NCBI RefSeq assembly: GCF_014596575.1
Contig: NZ_NASZ01000002.1
Location: 186,001 to 250,000, forward strand
Source: Flavobacterium pokkalii
Lineage (GTDB): Bacteria > Bacteroidota > Bacteroidia > Flavobacteriales > Flavobacteriaceae
Direction: 5' to 3'
DNA length: 64,000 nucleotides
Shown here: piece by piece, positions 9,075 through 18,313 of the stretch
How the letters are laid out: each line of letters begins with the position of its first letter
Position numbering within the stretch: position 1 is the stretch's first letter
Notes under the pieces: generated by a model
What the model saw: only the letters and a program-made list of their open reading frames with translations
The model's database searches: none
What the model was told of the DNA's origin: nothing
Position numbers and translations under genes: made by a program

Positions 9075-10124
9075 ATGATTGATTATCTGATTGTAGGTTG
9101 TGGATTGGCCGGAATTTCGTTTTCTGAAATTGCTTTGGCTAATCAAAAAAGTATTTTGGTGGTAAATGATGAATCTCAGAATTCTTCTAAAATAGCCGGA
9201 GGCTTATACAATCCGGTTATTTTAAAGCGTTTTAGTGAAGTTTGGCAGGCAAAAGCGCAATTGGAGCTAATGAACGTCTTTTATACTAATTTGGAACAAA
9301 AAATAGCCGTTAAAGTCGATTTTAAAAAACCTATTCTTCGCAAATTTTTTTCCATTGAAGAACAAAATAATTGGTTTGCTGCTTCGGATAAACCTGCTTT
9401 AGCACCATTTTTATCAACAACTATTATCACCAAAAAATACGCCGGTATCGATTCTCCTTTTAATTATGGCGAAGTATTGCATACCGGTTATGTGGATACA
9501 GCGTCTTTATTGGAGCAGTATAAAAATTATCTTCTGGCTGAAAAGCTGTTGCAGCAGGAAACTTTCGATTATGATGCCCTGGAAGTTTTAGGAAACAGTA
9601 TTCGATACAAAAATGTCGAAGCCAGGCATATCATCTTCGCGGAAGGTTTTGGTATGCACGCGAATCCTTTTTTCAAACATTTGCCCTTAGACGGAACCAA
9701 AGGAGAGCTTTTCATTATCAAAGCCCCCGATTTAGATTTGGATGTCATTGTAAATACCTCCGTTTTTATTCTTCCTTTGGGGAGCGATTTGTATAAAGTA
9801 GGTGCAACTTACAATTGGAAAGACAAAACCGATTTGCCTACCGAAGAAGGAAAACAGGAATTAGTTGATCGAATCAAAGAAATTATTAATTGTGAATTCG
9901 AAATTGTCTCTCATTTTGCCGGAGTGCGCCCCACTGTTCGTGATCGACGACCAATTGTTGGTACGCACCCTGATAGCGGCTCGATTCATGTTTTAAATGG
10001 TTTAGGAACCAGAGGCGTGATGTTAGGACCGGCAATGGCTAAAGCCTTATATGAAAATATCGAAAAAGGAATTCCTTTGGATAAAGAAATTGATATACTT
10101 CGTTTTCAAAAGCGAAAAAAATAA
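9075..10124 (+). CDS. FAD-dependent oxidoreductase (DAO family)
   Basis: The N-terminus is a Rossmann dinucleotide-binding motif, GxGxxG at residues 8-13 (GCGLAG), and the whole protein resembles the D-amino-acid-oxidase/glycine-oxidase (DAO) family. The C-terminal part has GVRPTVRDRRPIVGTHP and a GLGTRGVMLGP segment, which in this family closes over FAD. The length (349 aa) is typical of single-domain members. The substrate cannot be told from sequence. No signal peptide is seen, so it should be cytoplasmic. The gene is convergent with the DUF983 gene, with only one base between their ends. Confidence 0.8.
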   Translation: MIDYLIVGCGLAGISFSEIALANQKSILVVNDESQNSSKIAGGLYNPVILKRFSEVWQAKAQLELMNVFYTNLEQKIAVKVDFKKPILRKFFSIEEQNNWFAASDKPALAPFLSTTIITKKYAGIDSPFNYGEVLHTGYVDTASLLEQYKNYLLAEKLLQQETFDYDALEVLGNSIRYKNVEARHIIFAEGFGMHANPFFKHLPLDGTKGELFIIKAPDLDLDVIVNTSVFILPLGSDLYKVGATYNWKDKTDLPTEEGKQELVDRIKEIINCEFEIVSHFAGVRPTVRDRRPIVGTHPDSGSIHVLNGLGTRGVMLGPAMAKALYENIEKGIPLDKEIDILRFQKRKK

Positions 10125-10125
10125 T

Positions 10126-10512
10126 TTATGCTTTGAAATTGGTGTCGTAATGCACGAACATGTTGATGTAGATATTTCTGGACCACCTCAGTACCATTGG
10201 GCCTAAAATAATAAGTGTGGCAACAATAGCTATGAAAGATGTTTTCATAGAAGCTCCGCAAAATACATAAGAAATGATAAAAGCGGCTATTCCAATAGCC
10301 ACATTTACGCCATAGCTTACATACATGGCGCCGTAAAAAAACGAAGGTTCAATTTGATAGGTTAGACCACAATGCGAACATTTTTCATGCATTTTTAAAA
10401 CATTAGACAGATGGTAGGGATTTTTGTCCAAATACATGCTTTCGTTTTGACATTTCGGGCAAGTTCCTGTTAAAATACTATTTAGTTTGGATCCTTTTTT
10501 TAACATTTGCAA
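10126..10512 (-). CDS. DUF983 small zinc-ribbon membrane protein
   Basis: This 128-aa protein has an N-terminal zinc ribbon with CxxC pairs at C18/C21 and C45/C48, followed by two hydrophobic segments (about 58-82 and 87-108) that should span the inner membrane. This is the DUF983 layout. The function of the family is not known. It is transcribed divergently from the ABC-F gene with a 59-nt gap, and its end nearly touches the convergent FAD oxidoreductase. Confidence 0.85.
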   Translation of the reverse strand: MQMLKKGSKLNSILTGTCPKCQNESMYLDKNPYHLSNVLKMHEKCSHCGLTYQIEPSFFYGAMYVSYGVNVAIGIAAFIISYVFCGASMKTSFIAIVATLIILGPMVLRWSRNIYINMFVHYDTNFKA

Positions 10513-10571
10513 AAATTTTTATCAAAGGTACATTTTTTAGGAAATTACCATTGTAACATTAGTCACAAAAT

Positions 10572-12479
10572 ATGCTTAATATACACAATTTATCGGTTTC
10601 ATTTGGAGGTACTTATTTATTTGAAGAAGTTACATTTCGTTTAGGCGCCGGAGACAGAGTCGGTTTGGTTGGGAAAAATGGTGCAGGAAAGTCCACCATG
10701 CTTAAAATGTTAGCCGGAGATTTTGCTCCGGACTCGGGAGTGATTTCTCAGGAGAAAGATATCAAAATGGGATTCTTGCGTCAGGATATAGATTTTGAAA
10801 GAGGAAGAACTGTTCTCGAAGAAGCTTATGAAGCTTTTACCGAAATCAAAATTGTAGAGAAAAAGCTGGAAGAAATCAATCATCAATTGGTTACCAGAAC
10901 CGATTATGAAAGTGAAGAATATTCCAAAATCATTGAAGATCTTTCTGATTATACCCATCGTTTTGATTTATTAGGAGGTTATAATTATGTAGGAGATACT
11001 GAGAAAATTCTTTTAGGATTAGGTTTCAAAAGAGAGGTTTTCAATAATCAAACGGAGACTTTTTCGGGCGGATGGCGTATGCGTATCGAGTTGGCTAAAT
11101 TATTATTGCAAAATAATGATGTCCTATTACTGGATGAGCCTACCAACCACTTGGATATCGAAAGTATTATTTGGCTGGAGAACTTCCTGCGCAATTATCC
11201 TGGAGTTGTGGTGATTGTTTCGCACGATAAAATGTTTTTGGATAATGTGACGAACAGAACTATCGAAATTTCACTAGGAAAGGCTTACGATTTCAACAAA
11301 CCGTATTCGCAATATTTGGTATTGCGTCAGGAACTTCGTGAAAAGCAATTGGCAACACAAAAAAACCAAGCCAAAAAAATTGAAGAAACTCAAAAACTGA
11401 TTGACAGATTCCGTTATAGTGCTACCAAATCTTCGATGGCACAATCACTTATTAAAAAACTGGATAAAGTAGAGCGAATTGAAGTCGATGAAGACGATAA
11501 TTCGGTGATGAATATTTCGTTTCCGGTTTCAAAAGAACCTGGAAAAGTGGTTATTGAAGCCGAAAATGTAACCAAAGCGTATGGTGATAAAACCATATTA
11601 AAAGATATTTCGCTGTTAGTGGAACGTGGAAGTAAGATTGCTTTTGTAGGACAAAATGGTCAGGGAAAATCGACTTTTATTAAAGCTTTGGTAAACGAAT
11701 TTGATTATGACGGAACCATTAAATTAGGGCATAATGTACAGTTGGGTTATTTTGCCCAAAATCAGGCGGAATATTTGGACGGAGAAATTACCTTGTTACA
11801 AACCATGGAAGATGCCGCTACCGACACCAATCGTTCCAAAGTGCGTGATATGTTAGGTTCGTTCTTATTCCGTGGCGATGATGTAGAGAAAAAGGTAAAA
11901 GTGCTTTCAGGTGGTGAAAGAAACCGTTTGGCTTTATGTAAATTGTTGTTGCAGCCGATCAATGTTTTGCTAATGGATGAGCCTACCAACCACTTGGATA
12001 TTAAGTCTAAAAATGTGTTGAAAGCCGCTTTGCAGAAATTTGGTGGAACTTTATTGCTGGTTTCACACGACAGGGATTTTCTTCAGGGAATGTCTAACAT
12101 TGTTTACGAATTTAAAGACCAAAAAATAAAAGAATATTTAGGAGATATCAACTTTTTTCTGGAACAGCGCAATATGGAAAATATGCGTGAGGTAGAGAAA
12201 AAAGAAGTGGTGAAAACCGCAGCTCCTAAAGAGAATAAGAAAGTATCTTACGAAGACCAAAAAAAAGGCAAAACGTTACAAAACCGTTTGAGTAAAATTG
12301 AAAGCCAGATCAGTCAGTTGGAAAAAGACATCCAAAACGACGATAAAATGTTGGCTTCAAATTATGACAAGCACATTGAAGATGCTGCTTTCTTTAAGGC
12401 TTACAACAAAAAGAAAGAAGATTTAGATCAATTATTAATCGATTGGGAATTGGTTCAGGAAGAGATTGATAATTTGTAA
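10572..12479 (+). CDS. ABC-F family ATPase (Uup-like)
   Basis: Two ABC ATPase domains are joined by the linker of the ABC-F class, with no membrane segments. Walker A motifs are at residues 34-41 (GKNGAGKS) and 360-367 (GQNGQGKS). Signature motifs are SGGWRMR and LSGGERNR, and both Walker B segments read DEPTNHLD. The C-terminal extension after about residue 540 is charged and predicted to form a coiled coil, as in Uup. ABC-F proteins act on the ribosome or, for Uup, in DNA/ribosome quality control; which applies here is not clear from sequence. The gene ends at a strong terminator. Confidence 0.92.
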   Translation: MLNIHNLSVSFGGTYLFEEVTFRLGAGDRVGLVGKNGAGKSTMLKMLAGDFAPDSGVISQEKDIKMGFLRQDIDFERGRTVLEEAYEAFTEIKIVEKKLEEINHQLVTRTDYESEEYSKIIEDLSDYTHRFDLLGGYNYVGDTEKILLGLGFKREVFNNQTETFSGGWRMRIELAKLLLQNNDVLLLDEPTNHLDIESIIWLENFLRNYPGVVVIVSHDKMFLDNVTNRTIEISLGKAYDFNKPYSQYLVLRQELREKQLATQKNQAKKIEETQKLIDRFRYSATKSSMAQSLIKKLDKVERIEVDEDDNSVMNISFPVSKEPGKVVIEAENVTKAYGDKTILKDISLLVERGSKIAFVGQNGQGKSTFIKALVNEFDYDGTIKLGHNVQLGYFAQNQAEYLDGEITLLQTMEDAATDTNRSKVRDMLGSFLFRGDDVEKKVKVLSGGERNRLALCKLLLQPINVLLMDEPTNHLDIKSKNVLKAALQKFGGTLLLVSHDRDFLQGMSNIVYEFKDQKIKEYLGDINFFLEQRNMENMREVEKKEVVKTAAPKENKKVSYEDQKKGKTLQNRLSKIESQISQLEKDIQNDDKMLASNYDKHIEDAAFFKAYNKKKEDLDQLLIDWELVQEEIDNL

Positions 12480-12501
12480 ATTTCTAAAAATATAATAAAA
12501 T

Positions 12502-12540
12502 AAAAGCGTTTAGTATTGGACAAATACTAAACGCTTTTTT
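12502..12540. terminator. Strong hairpin terminator after the ABC-F gene
   Basis: A perfect 16-bp stem (12502-12517 with 12523-12538) encloses a 5-nt loop. It has T-runs on one side and A-runs on the other, so it could stop transcription from either direction. Confidence 0.88.
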
Positions 12541-12648
12541 AATTGTATATATTTTAAATTATTTACATCAAGAAAAATAAAAATAGTTTTACAAATTGTT
12601 TTTGTTTAAATTGCTGTTGATTTTGGATAAACTTTAAAAAGATTAGTG

Positions 12649-13150
12649 ATGAAAAAAATTATGATTATATTTTTAATTGGTATCTCAGCTTGTAAGTCAA
12701 TGCAGAAGTTGAGAACCTCATCAGAAAATAGCGTTGTTTCAATTGCAAAAAATCCAAATTATAAAGAATTCAGATACTTTAAGGGAGATACTTTAAAGTA
12801 TTTGTTAATAAATTTCAATACAAAAAACCAGAATTATTATATAGGTAAGCCTTTAAATGTACTCTTAAATGATTTAGAATTACCTATCAATTATTATCTT
12901 TTTACTTCTTTACCTAGAAATGTGAATTTAATTCCTGCCTTAGGGTTTAGCCCATACAATAGAAATCAGGTAAACAAAAAAAATATTAAAAAAAGAAAAT
13001 CCTTTATTATTTTATGTTACATGGGAAACACCATTGCCATCAGGTAGAAGTAATGAACTATTAAGAAAAAATAATGGTAATTGGACAGCTGAAGAAAAAA
13101 AATATTATAATGAATTTATAATTAAAGAAATTACAGTGTCTAATTATTAG
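12649..13150 (+). pseudogene. Frameshifted small lipoprotein gene
   Basis: A reading frame starts at ATG 12649 (a GTG lies one codon earlier) with a lipoprotein signal ending ISAC, cysteine at residue 15. It stops at 13047 in a low-complexity lysine stretch. From the A-rich tract the next frame stays open to a TAG at 13148-13150 and reads as ordinary protein, including WETPLPSGRSNELL and NWTAEEKKYYNEF. Removing one base from the 8-A run at 12976-12983 joins the two parts into one lipoprotein of about 167 aa. The break is therefore either a sequencing/assembly error in a homopolymer, phase variation, or true decay. The family is not recognised. Confidence 0.65.
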
Positions 13151-13207
13151 GGATTTGAGTTAAAGTTTCGTGGATTAAAATTTAGTAGAACTTAATGATT
13201 TTACGGT

Positions 13208-14173
13208 TTATTCAATCAACCCAATTTTCTTAGAATGCGCTATGGCTTCTTTACTTTTCTTAAAATAACAAACTTCAACTGAAAGACTTTCTAAGTTTTG
13301 AAGTGTTTTAATCACTTTGTTTTTTTTCTCTTTGGCAGTTTGTCGGATATAAATAGCCTGAATCGTCAACGGGAAAATTTTAGCAATAGCCTCGTATAAA
13401 AATGGATCTTCCTGTGAATCATCTCCTATAAGAACATATTTTAGATTAGGATAAAATTCCAAAATATGTTTGATTTTTTCAAATTTATGATTGTGTCCGC
13501 CGCGGCCAGTCCAGAAAAACTGCGACAAACTGGTTTTAATATCTTTTAGTAATAAAACCGCTTTGGGCAATTGGTGAATTTCGGTAAATTTTACAATAAA
13601 ACGGTAGAGGTTCCATTCACTGCTGGAAACATAAAAAAAGGTATTCAGCTCCTTGTGGTCTTCACGACCGGACTGGCTCAAAGCCTGATAATGCACTGTT
13701 ACATCATCGAAAATTTTACGTCGGTTAACGTTTCTAAACAAAAGATGATACAACTTTCTTAAGGGATTTAAAGTATAAGAAACCAAAAAAGTGTCATCAA
13801 TATCCGAAATGATGCCTAAATGATCCACTTTGGGGCGAATGTAGCATTCCTGAGCTGCTATTGTTTTTCCTTGGTAATTCAAACTTACCTCATATTCCAC
13901 CCAGCCGTAATCGTCCTGATTTAACGGAATACAGAATTTAAAATAGCCGTCATTTAAGGTTCGGGTGTGAATGGTATTTTGGTGGTGTTTTAAATAAATA
14001 TCAGCATTTGCCCAGGTTTTCATGCGGTACATCCCGATAATGGAACTCGCATTTTTAAAGTTTTTATCCTGAAAATCGTATTCTACTTTTTTGGTTGGCA
14101 AAAAAACATGTCCCATTACAATCAATTCCTGCTCATTGGCATAACCCCGATACAATTTTATAATAGGTTTCAT
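13208..14173 (-). CDS. App1-type phosphatidate phosphatase domain protein
   Basis: The C-terminal two thirds match the App1/DUF2183 family, HAD-like enzymes whose yeast member is a phosphatidate phosphatase. The HAD nucleophile motif DxDxT is D124-I-D126-D-T128, after a predicted beta-rich N-terminal domain. Later conserved parts include SSSEWNLY and the VLIGDDSQEDP segment that supplies further acidic residues. The protein is 321 aa, has no signal peptide, and is transcribed divergently from a lipid kinase gene 63 nt away. The two activities, dephosphorylating and phosphorylating lipids, may be functionally opposed. The true substrate is not known. Confidence 0.8.
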   Translation of the reverse strand: MKPIIKLYRGYANEQELIVMGHVFLPTKKVEYDFQDKNFKNASSIIGMYRMKTWANADIYLKHHQNTIHTRTLNDGYFKFCIPLNQDDYGWVEYEVSLNYQGKTIAAQECYIRPKVDHLGIISDIDDTFLVSYTLNPLRKLYHLLFRNVNRRKIFDDVTVHYQALSQSGREDHKELNTFFYVSSSEWNLYRFIVKFTEIHQLPKAVLLLKDIKTSLSQFFWTGRGGHNHKFEKIKHILEFYPNLKYVLIGDDSQEDPFLYEAIAKIFPLTIQAIYIRQTAKEKKNKVIKTLQNLESLSVEVCYFKKSKEAIAHSKKIGLIE

Positions 14174-14236
14174 AGGTAGATTTTCTTTTGTAGCGTATTC
14201 TAAATTTAACTAATTTTAAAATAAATATGAAGTAAA

Positions 14237-15115
14237 ATGCTCAAAAATAATGTGATACTGGTGGTGAATCCTGTTTCCGGCGGGATTGATAAAGCGGCTT
14301 TAATAGAGCAGGTGTCGCATTATGCCCGTTTTTTAAAGCTTACGTTGTATTGTTATGAAACTTCCGGAATCAATGATTTGCAGGCAATTCGGGAATTTTA
14401 TGCTTTGCATCGTCCGGAAAGAGTTCTAATTGCCGGTGGTGATGGAACCATTAAATTGGTTGCCGAAGCACTGGAAGACAAAGAAGTGGTTTTTGGAATT
14501 TTGCCGGTGGGCTCTTCTAACGGTTTGGCTACCGATTTGGGGTTGATGTTGTCTGAAGAAGAATATATTGCTATTGCTTTTCAAAATCATCACGTAAGTA
14601 TCGATTATATTACCATTAACGACCGAATGTGTTTGCATTTGAGTGATTTGGGTTTGAATGCCGAATTGATTAAAAATTACGATAAGAGCGCGATAAGAGG
14701 TAAATTAGGTTATGCTTTACAGGTTTTTAATACTTTATGGCATGCCGAAAAATCGTTTTTAGTGCGCATTAAAACCAATCAGGAGTTGATAGAAACCAGA
14801 GCGCGAATGCTAGTAATTGCGAATTCTCAAAAATACGGTACCGGAGTAACAATTAATCCTATCGGAATTATGAGTGATGGGAAATTAGAATTGGTTATTT
14901 TGAAGCGAATCACGTTTTATATTTTTTGCAAAATTGTGATGGGAAAAATTCAAACTATTATGCAGGACGTTGTCATTATTTCAACGGATAAAGCACAAAT
15001 TTCAATTGACCGTCCGGTAAGTTTTCAAATTGACGGCGAATTTTGTGGAAAAGAAAGCAATCTTGATGTTCGCATTTCTTCCAAAAAATTAAAAATTGCG
15101 GTCGCTCGGGTTTAA
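14237..15115 (+). CDS. Diacylglycerol/sphingosine-kinase-like lipid kinase
   Basis: The protein has the diacylglycerol-kinase catalytic fold (DAGK_cat). The NPVSGG motif is at residues 11-16, GGDGT at 67-71, and LPVGSSNGLA follows, which together form the nucleotide-binding site. The C-terminal beta sandwich ends with a basic segment. The length (292 aa) is usual for YegS/BmrU/DgkB-like bacterial enzymes. Whether it acts on diacylglycerol, sphingoid bases or another lipid cannot be read from the sequence; Bacteroidota make and meet sphingolipids, so both remain open. Its 3' end overlaps the convergent acyltransferase gene by 4 nt. Confidence 0.85.
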   Translation: MLKNNVILVVNPVSGGIDKAALIEQVSHYARFLKLTLYCYETSGINDLQAIREFYALHRPERVLIAGGDGTIKLVAEALEDKEVVFGILPVGSSNGLATDLGLMLSEEEYIAIAFQNHHVSIDYITINDRMCLHLSDLGLNAELIKNYDKSAIRGKLGYALQVFNTLWHAEKSFLVRIKTNQELIETRARMLVIANSQKYGTGVTINPIGIMSDGKLELVILKRITFYIFCKIVMGKIQTIMQDVVIISTDKAQISIDRPVSFQIDGEFCGKESNLDVRISSKKLKIAVARV

Positions 15116-16266
15116 TTTTCTTTAAAAGGATTTCTTTCCTGCCATTCCAGTTTGGGTTCAAAATAATGAAAAGTTTTGGCAACAAATAAATTTAAAAACG
15201 GATTGTTGTGCCGGATGAGTCCATACATATCCACTGCTTTTGCACCTACCGAACTTTTGATTTCTAAGGCTGTTCGGGCAAAAATAATTCGCTTGTATTT
15301 TTTGTTTACCGAATAGCCAATCATGTCGTACAACATGTTTAAATACAACAGGGTTTCTTTTTGGTACTTTTCGTCATAACCCAAAAAATAAGTGTCAATA
15401 TCCACTCCGTTTTTAATCAGGGTATTGAAGCCAATTAATTCGTTGTTGTGAAAATAGCCGTAAAAAAGAAAGTGATCTTTTAGGTTCTTTTTGAAAATTT
15501 CAAAATGATTCTCGCCCAGATAAAAGGTGTTGAAGGGTGCTTTTTGAGCTACATTCATATAGAGTTCGTGAATGCGTTCCTGATGTTTTTGAATCTCTTC
15601 CAGACTCATCTTTTGTTTGTGTAATCCGGAAGCTTTTTTTCGGGCTCTTTTGTAGTGATCTCTGTATTTTTTGTTCAAATTCGCCAAATAATCGTCAAAA
15701 CTATGCCAGGAATCCCGAATGTCAAAAATCATATTGGGTTGAGTTGAAAAACGATAAAAGGAACTGAATTCCGGAAGCTCAAAATGTTGAATTTGGCTTC
15801 CCGAAAAATCTTTGAAAATAGTCAAATGAGGTTGTTTTCCTTGTTTTTGATAGTAATGTTCTAAAGCATTTGTTGCTTTTTTTAATACGCTTAAGGCTGT
15901 TTTTTTGGAAATATGTTTATTGAATGCAATTCCATTTTGTCCTGTAAGCATATTGTTGCCAATGATTAAAACTCTGGAGCCAAATCTTTTGAAAACAAAA
16001 TTTCTGATTTTAGTTCGCAAACAATGGTCTCTTTCGCCAAAAGAAGGAATCTGACTTAAATCTAAAAATTGTGAAACGGCAATGCCAATGAGTTCTTTTT
16101 GATGGAATAAAGCAATAAACCGACAGCTCATATTTTCAGGAGCAGCCGTTTCTAAGATTTTCAGGTAACTACGCGAAAGAAAAATATTTTTCCGGGCAAG
16201 ATGATCCCATTCTTCAGGAAGATACTGAATCTTGTCGTATATTTTAAAAGAAAAGCCTGATTCCAA
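15112..16266 (-). CDS. GNAT-like acyltransferase (BioF2/FemAB-like)
   Basis: This 384-aa protein resembles the BioF2-like/peptidogalycan-biosynthesis acetyltransferase group. An N-terminal GNAT-like half has RFIALFHQKELIGIAVSQF, and a second GNAT-like half has FYGYFHNNELIGFNTLI. The segment NKKYRDHYKRARKK in the middle is typical of this class. No signal peptide or membrane helix is seen. The substrate is unknown; relatives are annotated as peptidoglycan-bridge or acyl-ACP transferases. The gene overlaps the convergent lipid kinase by 4 nt at its 3' end. Confidence 0.65.
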   Translation of the reverse strand: MESGFSFKIYDKIQYLPEEWDHLARKNIFLSRSYLKILETAAPENMSCRFIALFHQKELIGIAVSQFLDLSQIPSFGERDHCLRTKIRNFVFKRFGSRVLIIGNNMLTGQNGIAFNKHISKKTALSVLKKATNALEHYYQKQGKQPHLTIFKDFSGSQIQHFELPEFSSFYRFSTQPNMIFDIRDSWHSFDDYLANLNKKYRDHYKRARKKASGLHKQKMSLEEIQKHQERIHELYMNVAQKAPFNTFYLGENHFEIFKKNLKDHFLFYGYFHNNELIGFNTLIKNGVDIDTYFLGYDEKYQKETLLYLNMLYDMIGYSVNKKYKRIIFARTALEIKSSVGAKAVDMYGLIRHNNPFLNLFVAKTFHYFEPKLEWQERNPFKEN

Positions 16267-16362
16267 ATTGGTAAGGGATTAATCGATAGCGAAGGTACTA
16301 TTTTAACCGGAATAGCATGTTAAAAGAATCAAAATAACTAATTTTATATAAAAAGAAAAATT

Positions 16363-16641
16363 ATGGAAACGTATAATGAACAAACAGCTGAATCTCTTTT
16401 GCAGGAATTGAAAAACTGGGTTTTTCTAAAAGACGGCATTGAGAAAAATTTTGAGTTTAAAAACTTTAATCAGGCACTGGCTTTTATGGTTCAGGTAGGT
16501 TTATTGGCTGAGAAACACAATCATCATCCTGAACTTTTTAATGTGTACAATAAAGTCACGCTCCGCTTGTCAACCCATGATGCTAATGGAGTAACGTTTA
16601 AAGATTTTGATTTGGCTAAGGCTATTGATAAATTGTCGTAA
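16363..16641 (+). CDS. phhB: Pterin-4a-carbinolamine dehydratase
   Basis: A 92-aa protein of the PCD/DCoH family, which dehydrates 4a-hydroxytetrahydrobiopterin formed by aromatic amino acid hydroxylases. The active-site motif is EKHNHHPE at residues 50-57, with the catalytic histidines H52, H54 and H55. NVYNKVTLRLSTHD and the C-terminal DLAKAI helix are also typical. The length matches bacterial members. The symbol follows the family; no phenylalanine hydroxylase gene is in the window. A bidirectional terminator starts at its stop codon. Confidence 0.92.
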   Translation: METYNEQTAESLLQELKNWVFLKDGIEKNFEFKNFNQALAFMVQVGLLAEKHNHHPELFNVYNKVTLRLSTHDANGVTFKDFDLAKAIDKLS

Positions 16642-16680
16642 AAATGCCTCTCTTAAAATGATTAAGAGAGGCATTTTTTT
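16641..16680. terminator. Bidirectional terminator between phhB and DUF1761
   Basis: A perfect 14-bp stem, 16641-16654 with 16664-16677, has a 9-nt loop and a T-run on each strand. It serves the two convergent genes and overlaps the phhB stop codon by one base. Confidence 0.87.
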
Positions 16681-17164
16681 ATTGCCAGGCACAGATAATT
16701 CCACCCATAATCATAAAACAAACAGTCCAATAACCGCTGTTGATAAAAGTATATTTCCAACTTTTTCTTTCAAATAGAGCATTGGTAGCAATCATGGGGA
16801 ACGCAAAGAAAAGCCCTGTTATAAAACCGTGTAAGGCACCGTGTTTGAAGGTTCGAAAAGCGGTTCCGTAATCGGCCATAAAGGCAGTGTAAGAAGGTTT
16901 GATATCCACTGCTCCGCCACCGCCAATCATGCTGTAAGCACCGGTTTGGTGAATGGTTAAAGACTGTAAAATCAGCGCAATTAAAAAAGCAAAGAAAACT
17001 GCCATGATAAAAATGGCCGCCATATTGGCTCCTTTCATTTTTTCTTCGGTTAATCCGGATTCTTTCATCCAGGCGGTACCGAAAACTTTTGGGTTGTACC
17101 AGATAAATCCAATTACTAATGTGGACAGGGCAGCTACAATAAGAGCTAAAAAGTTGATTTCCAT
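16679..17164 (-). CDS. DUF1761 membrane protein
   Basis: A 161-aa protein with about four hydrophobic segments (around residues 5-23, 48-68, 108-128 and 140-160). The N-terminal pattern IWYNPKVFGTAWMKESGL is characteristic of the DUF1761 family. Function is unknown for the family. No linked partner is evident; the gene is convergent with phhB and divergent from the leucine-rich-repeat protein. Confidence 0.85.
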   Translation of the reverse strand: MEINFLALIVAALSTLVIGFIWYNPKVFGTAWMKESGLTEEKMKGANMAAIFIMAVFFAFLIALILQSLTIHQTGAYSMIGGGGAVDIKPSYTAFMADYGTAFRTFKHGALHGFITGLFFAFPMIATNALFERKSWKYTFINSGYWTVCFMIMGGIICAWQ

Positions 17165-17225
17165 GTTGTTTGGTTTTTGGTTAGAAATTCAAATATAACT
17201 AAAAAATAATTACAGCTTCGATTTC

Positions 17226-17240
17226 TTTTTTTTTTTTTTT
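17226..17240 (+). repeat. 15-T homopolymer upstream of the LRR gene
   Basis: A run of 15 T lies in the 185-nt divergent gap between the DUF1761 and LRR genes. A -7-like box, TATTTTTG at 17288-17295, follows, but no TTTG is at a proper distance. Runs this long tend to vary in length. Confidence 0.6.
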
Positions 17241-17349
17241 GTAAGAATATTTGTTTGTAAAACAATTAAAAAATGCATTTCGTCGATTATTTTTGTATTT
17301 TAATCGAATTTTTTGTTATTTTTAATCCTGTAAATCAAATGTGGGAGTT

Positions 17350-18207
17350 ATGAAAAATATTTTTACTTCATTCTTAATACTATTGACATCATTTTCTATG
17401 ATGGCTAATGTGGCACTTTCGGACAAAGAAATTCTGGTAAAATTATATGAGGCTACTCATGGAGCTCAGTGGAAATTGAAATGGGATTTATCTCAGCCAA
17501 TGACTTCCTGGGCAGGAGTGAAAGTGGTAAATAATCAGGTGGTTGCTTTGGATTTGCAGGATAATAATCTGGAAGGGCAAATTCCAAATGAATTAGGAGA
17601 TTTGAAAAATTTGCAGGAGTTAAATCTGCATAAAAATCATCTTTCCGGAAGCATTCCGGCAAGTTTGGGGAATTTGACTGCATTGAGAGTTTTAGACTTA
17701 TCATTCAATAGTTTATCAGAAACTATTCCGGCTTCCATTTGTGATCTGACGAATCTGAAAACGTTAGAATTGTACATGAACCGACTTACGGGTGAATTGC
17801 CTTCTGCGATTGGAAATTTGCAAAATCTGGAAACTTTAGCGGTTTTTAATAATGAAATTCAAGGCGAAATTCCGGCTTCATTTTATCAAATGAAAGCATT
17901 GAAAACGGTTTTGTTGAACAGTAATAAACTGAGCGGAACGGTAAGTATGGATATAGCTAATTTGACTGAATTGACAAATTTCAGTTTGTTTGAAAATAAT
18001 TTTACCGGCCAGGTTCCATTGTCTATTGAAAACTTGAATAATTTAAAGGAAATGAATATTTCTTATAATAAATTCAGCGGATTGGTGAGTCGTAAACTGG
18101 CTATGCTGGACACGCTTAATATGACAATGATTAACGATAAAGGTGTGGCTTATTTAATGAATGTAGCTATTGACGTTGATAAAAGACCGATTGTGTCTGA
18201 GGAATAG
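17350..18207 (+). CDS. Secreted leucine-rich-repeat protein
   Basis: After a signal peptide (about residues 1-20, ending MMANVALS) come roughly seven leucine-rich repeats with the plant-type consensus LxxLxxLxLxxNxLxGxIPxxLGxL, from about residue 60 to 245. The reading frame extends to a GTG at 17341, but ATG 17350 places the signal peptide correctly. There is no type IX sorting domain at the C-terminus, so the protein probably ends in the periplasm or is released another way. The ligand is unknown; such proteins often bind proteins or glycans. Length is 285 aa. A terminator follows. Confidence 0.8.
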   Translation: MKNIFTSFLILLTSFSMMANVALSDKEILVKLYEATHGAQWKLKWDLSQPMTSWAGVKVVNNQVVALDLQDNNLEGQIPNELGDLKNLQELNLHKNHLSGSIPASLGNLTALRVLDLSFNSLSETIPASICDLTNLKTLELYMNRLTGELPSAIGNLQNLETLAVFNNEIQGEIPASFYQMKALKTVLLNSNKLSGTVSMDIANLTELTNFSLFENNFTGQVPLSIENLNNLKEMNISYNKFSGLVSRKLAMLDTLNMTMINDKGVAYLMNVAIDVDKRPIVSEE

Positions 18208-18274
18208 AATAATTTTTTTTGGTTAGAAAATTGTTTTTTTATTGAGTTAGTTTTATAATAAGTTTAGTGTTTGA

Positions 18275-18307
18275 AAACCTGTGAAGGCACGTTCACAGGT
18301 TTTTTTG
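18275..18307 (+). terminator. Terminator of the LRR gene
   Basis: An 11-bp stem, 18275-18285 with 18292-18302, loop GGCACG, followed by Ts. It lies 68 nt after the stop codon. Confidence 0.85.
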
Positions 18308-18313
18308 TTTTAA

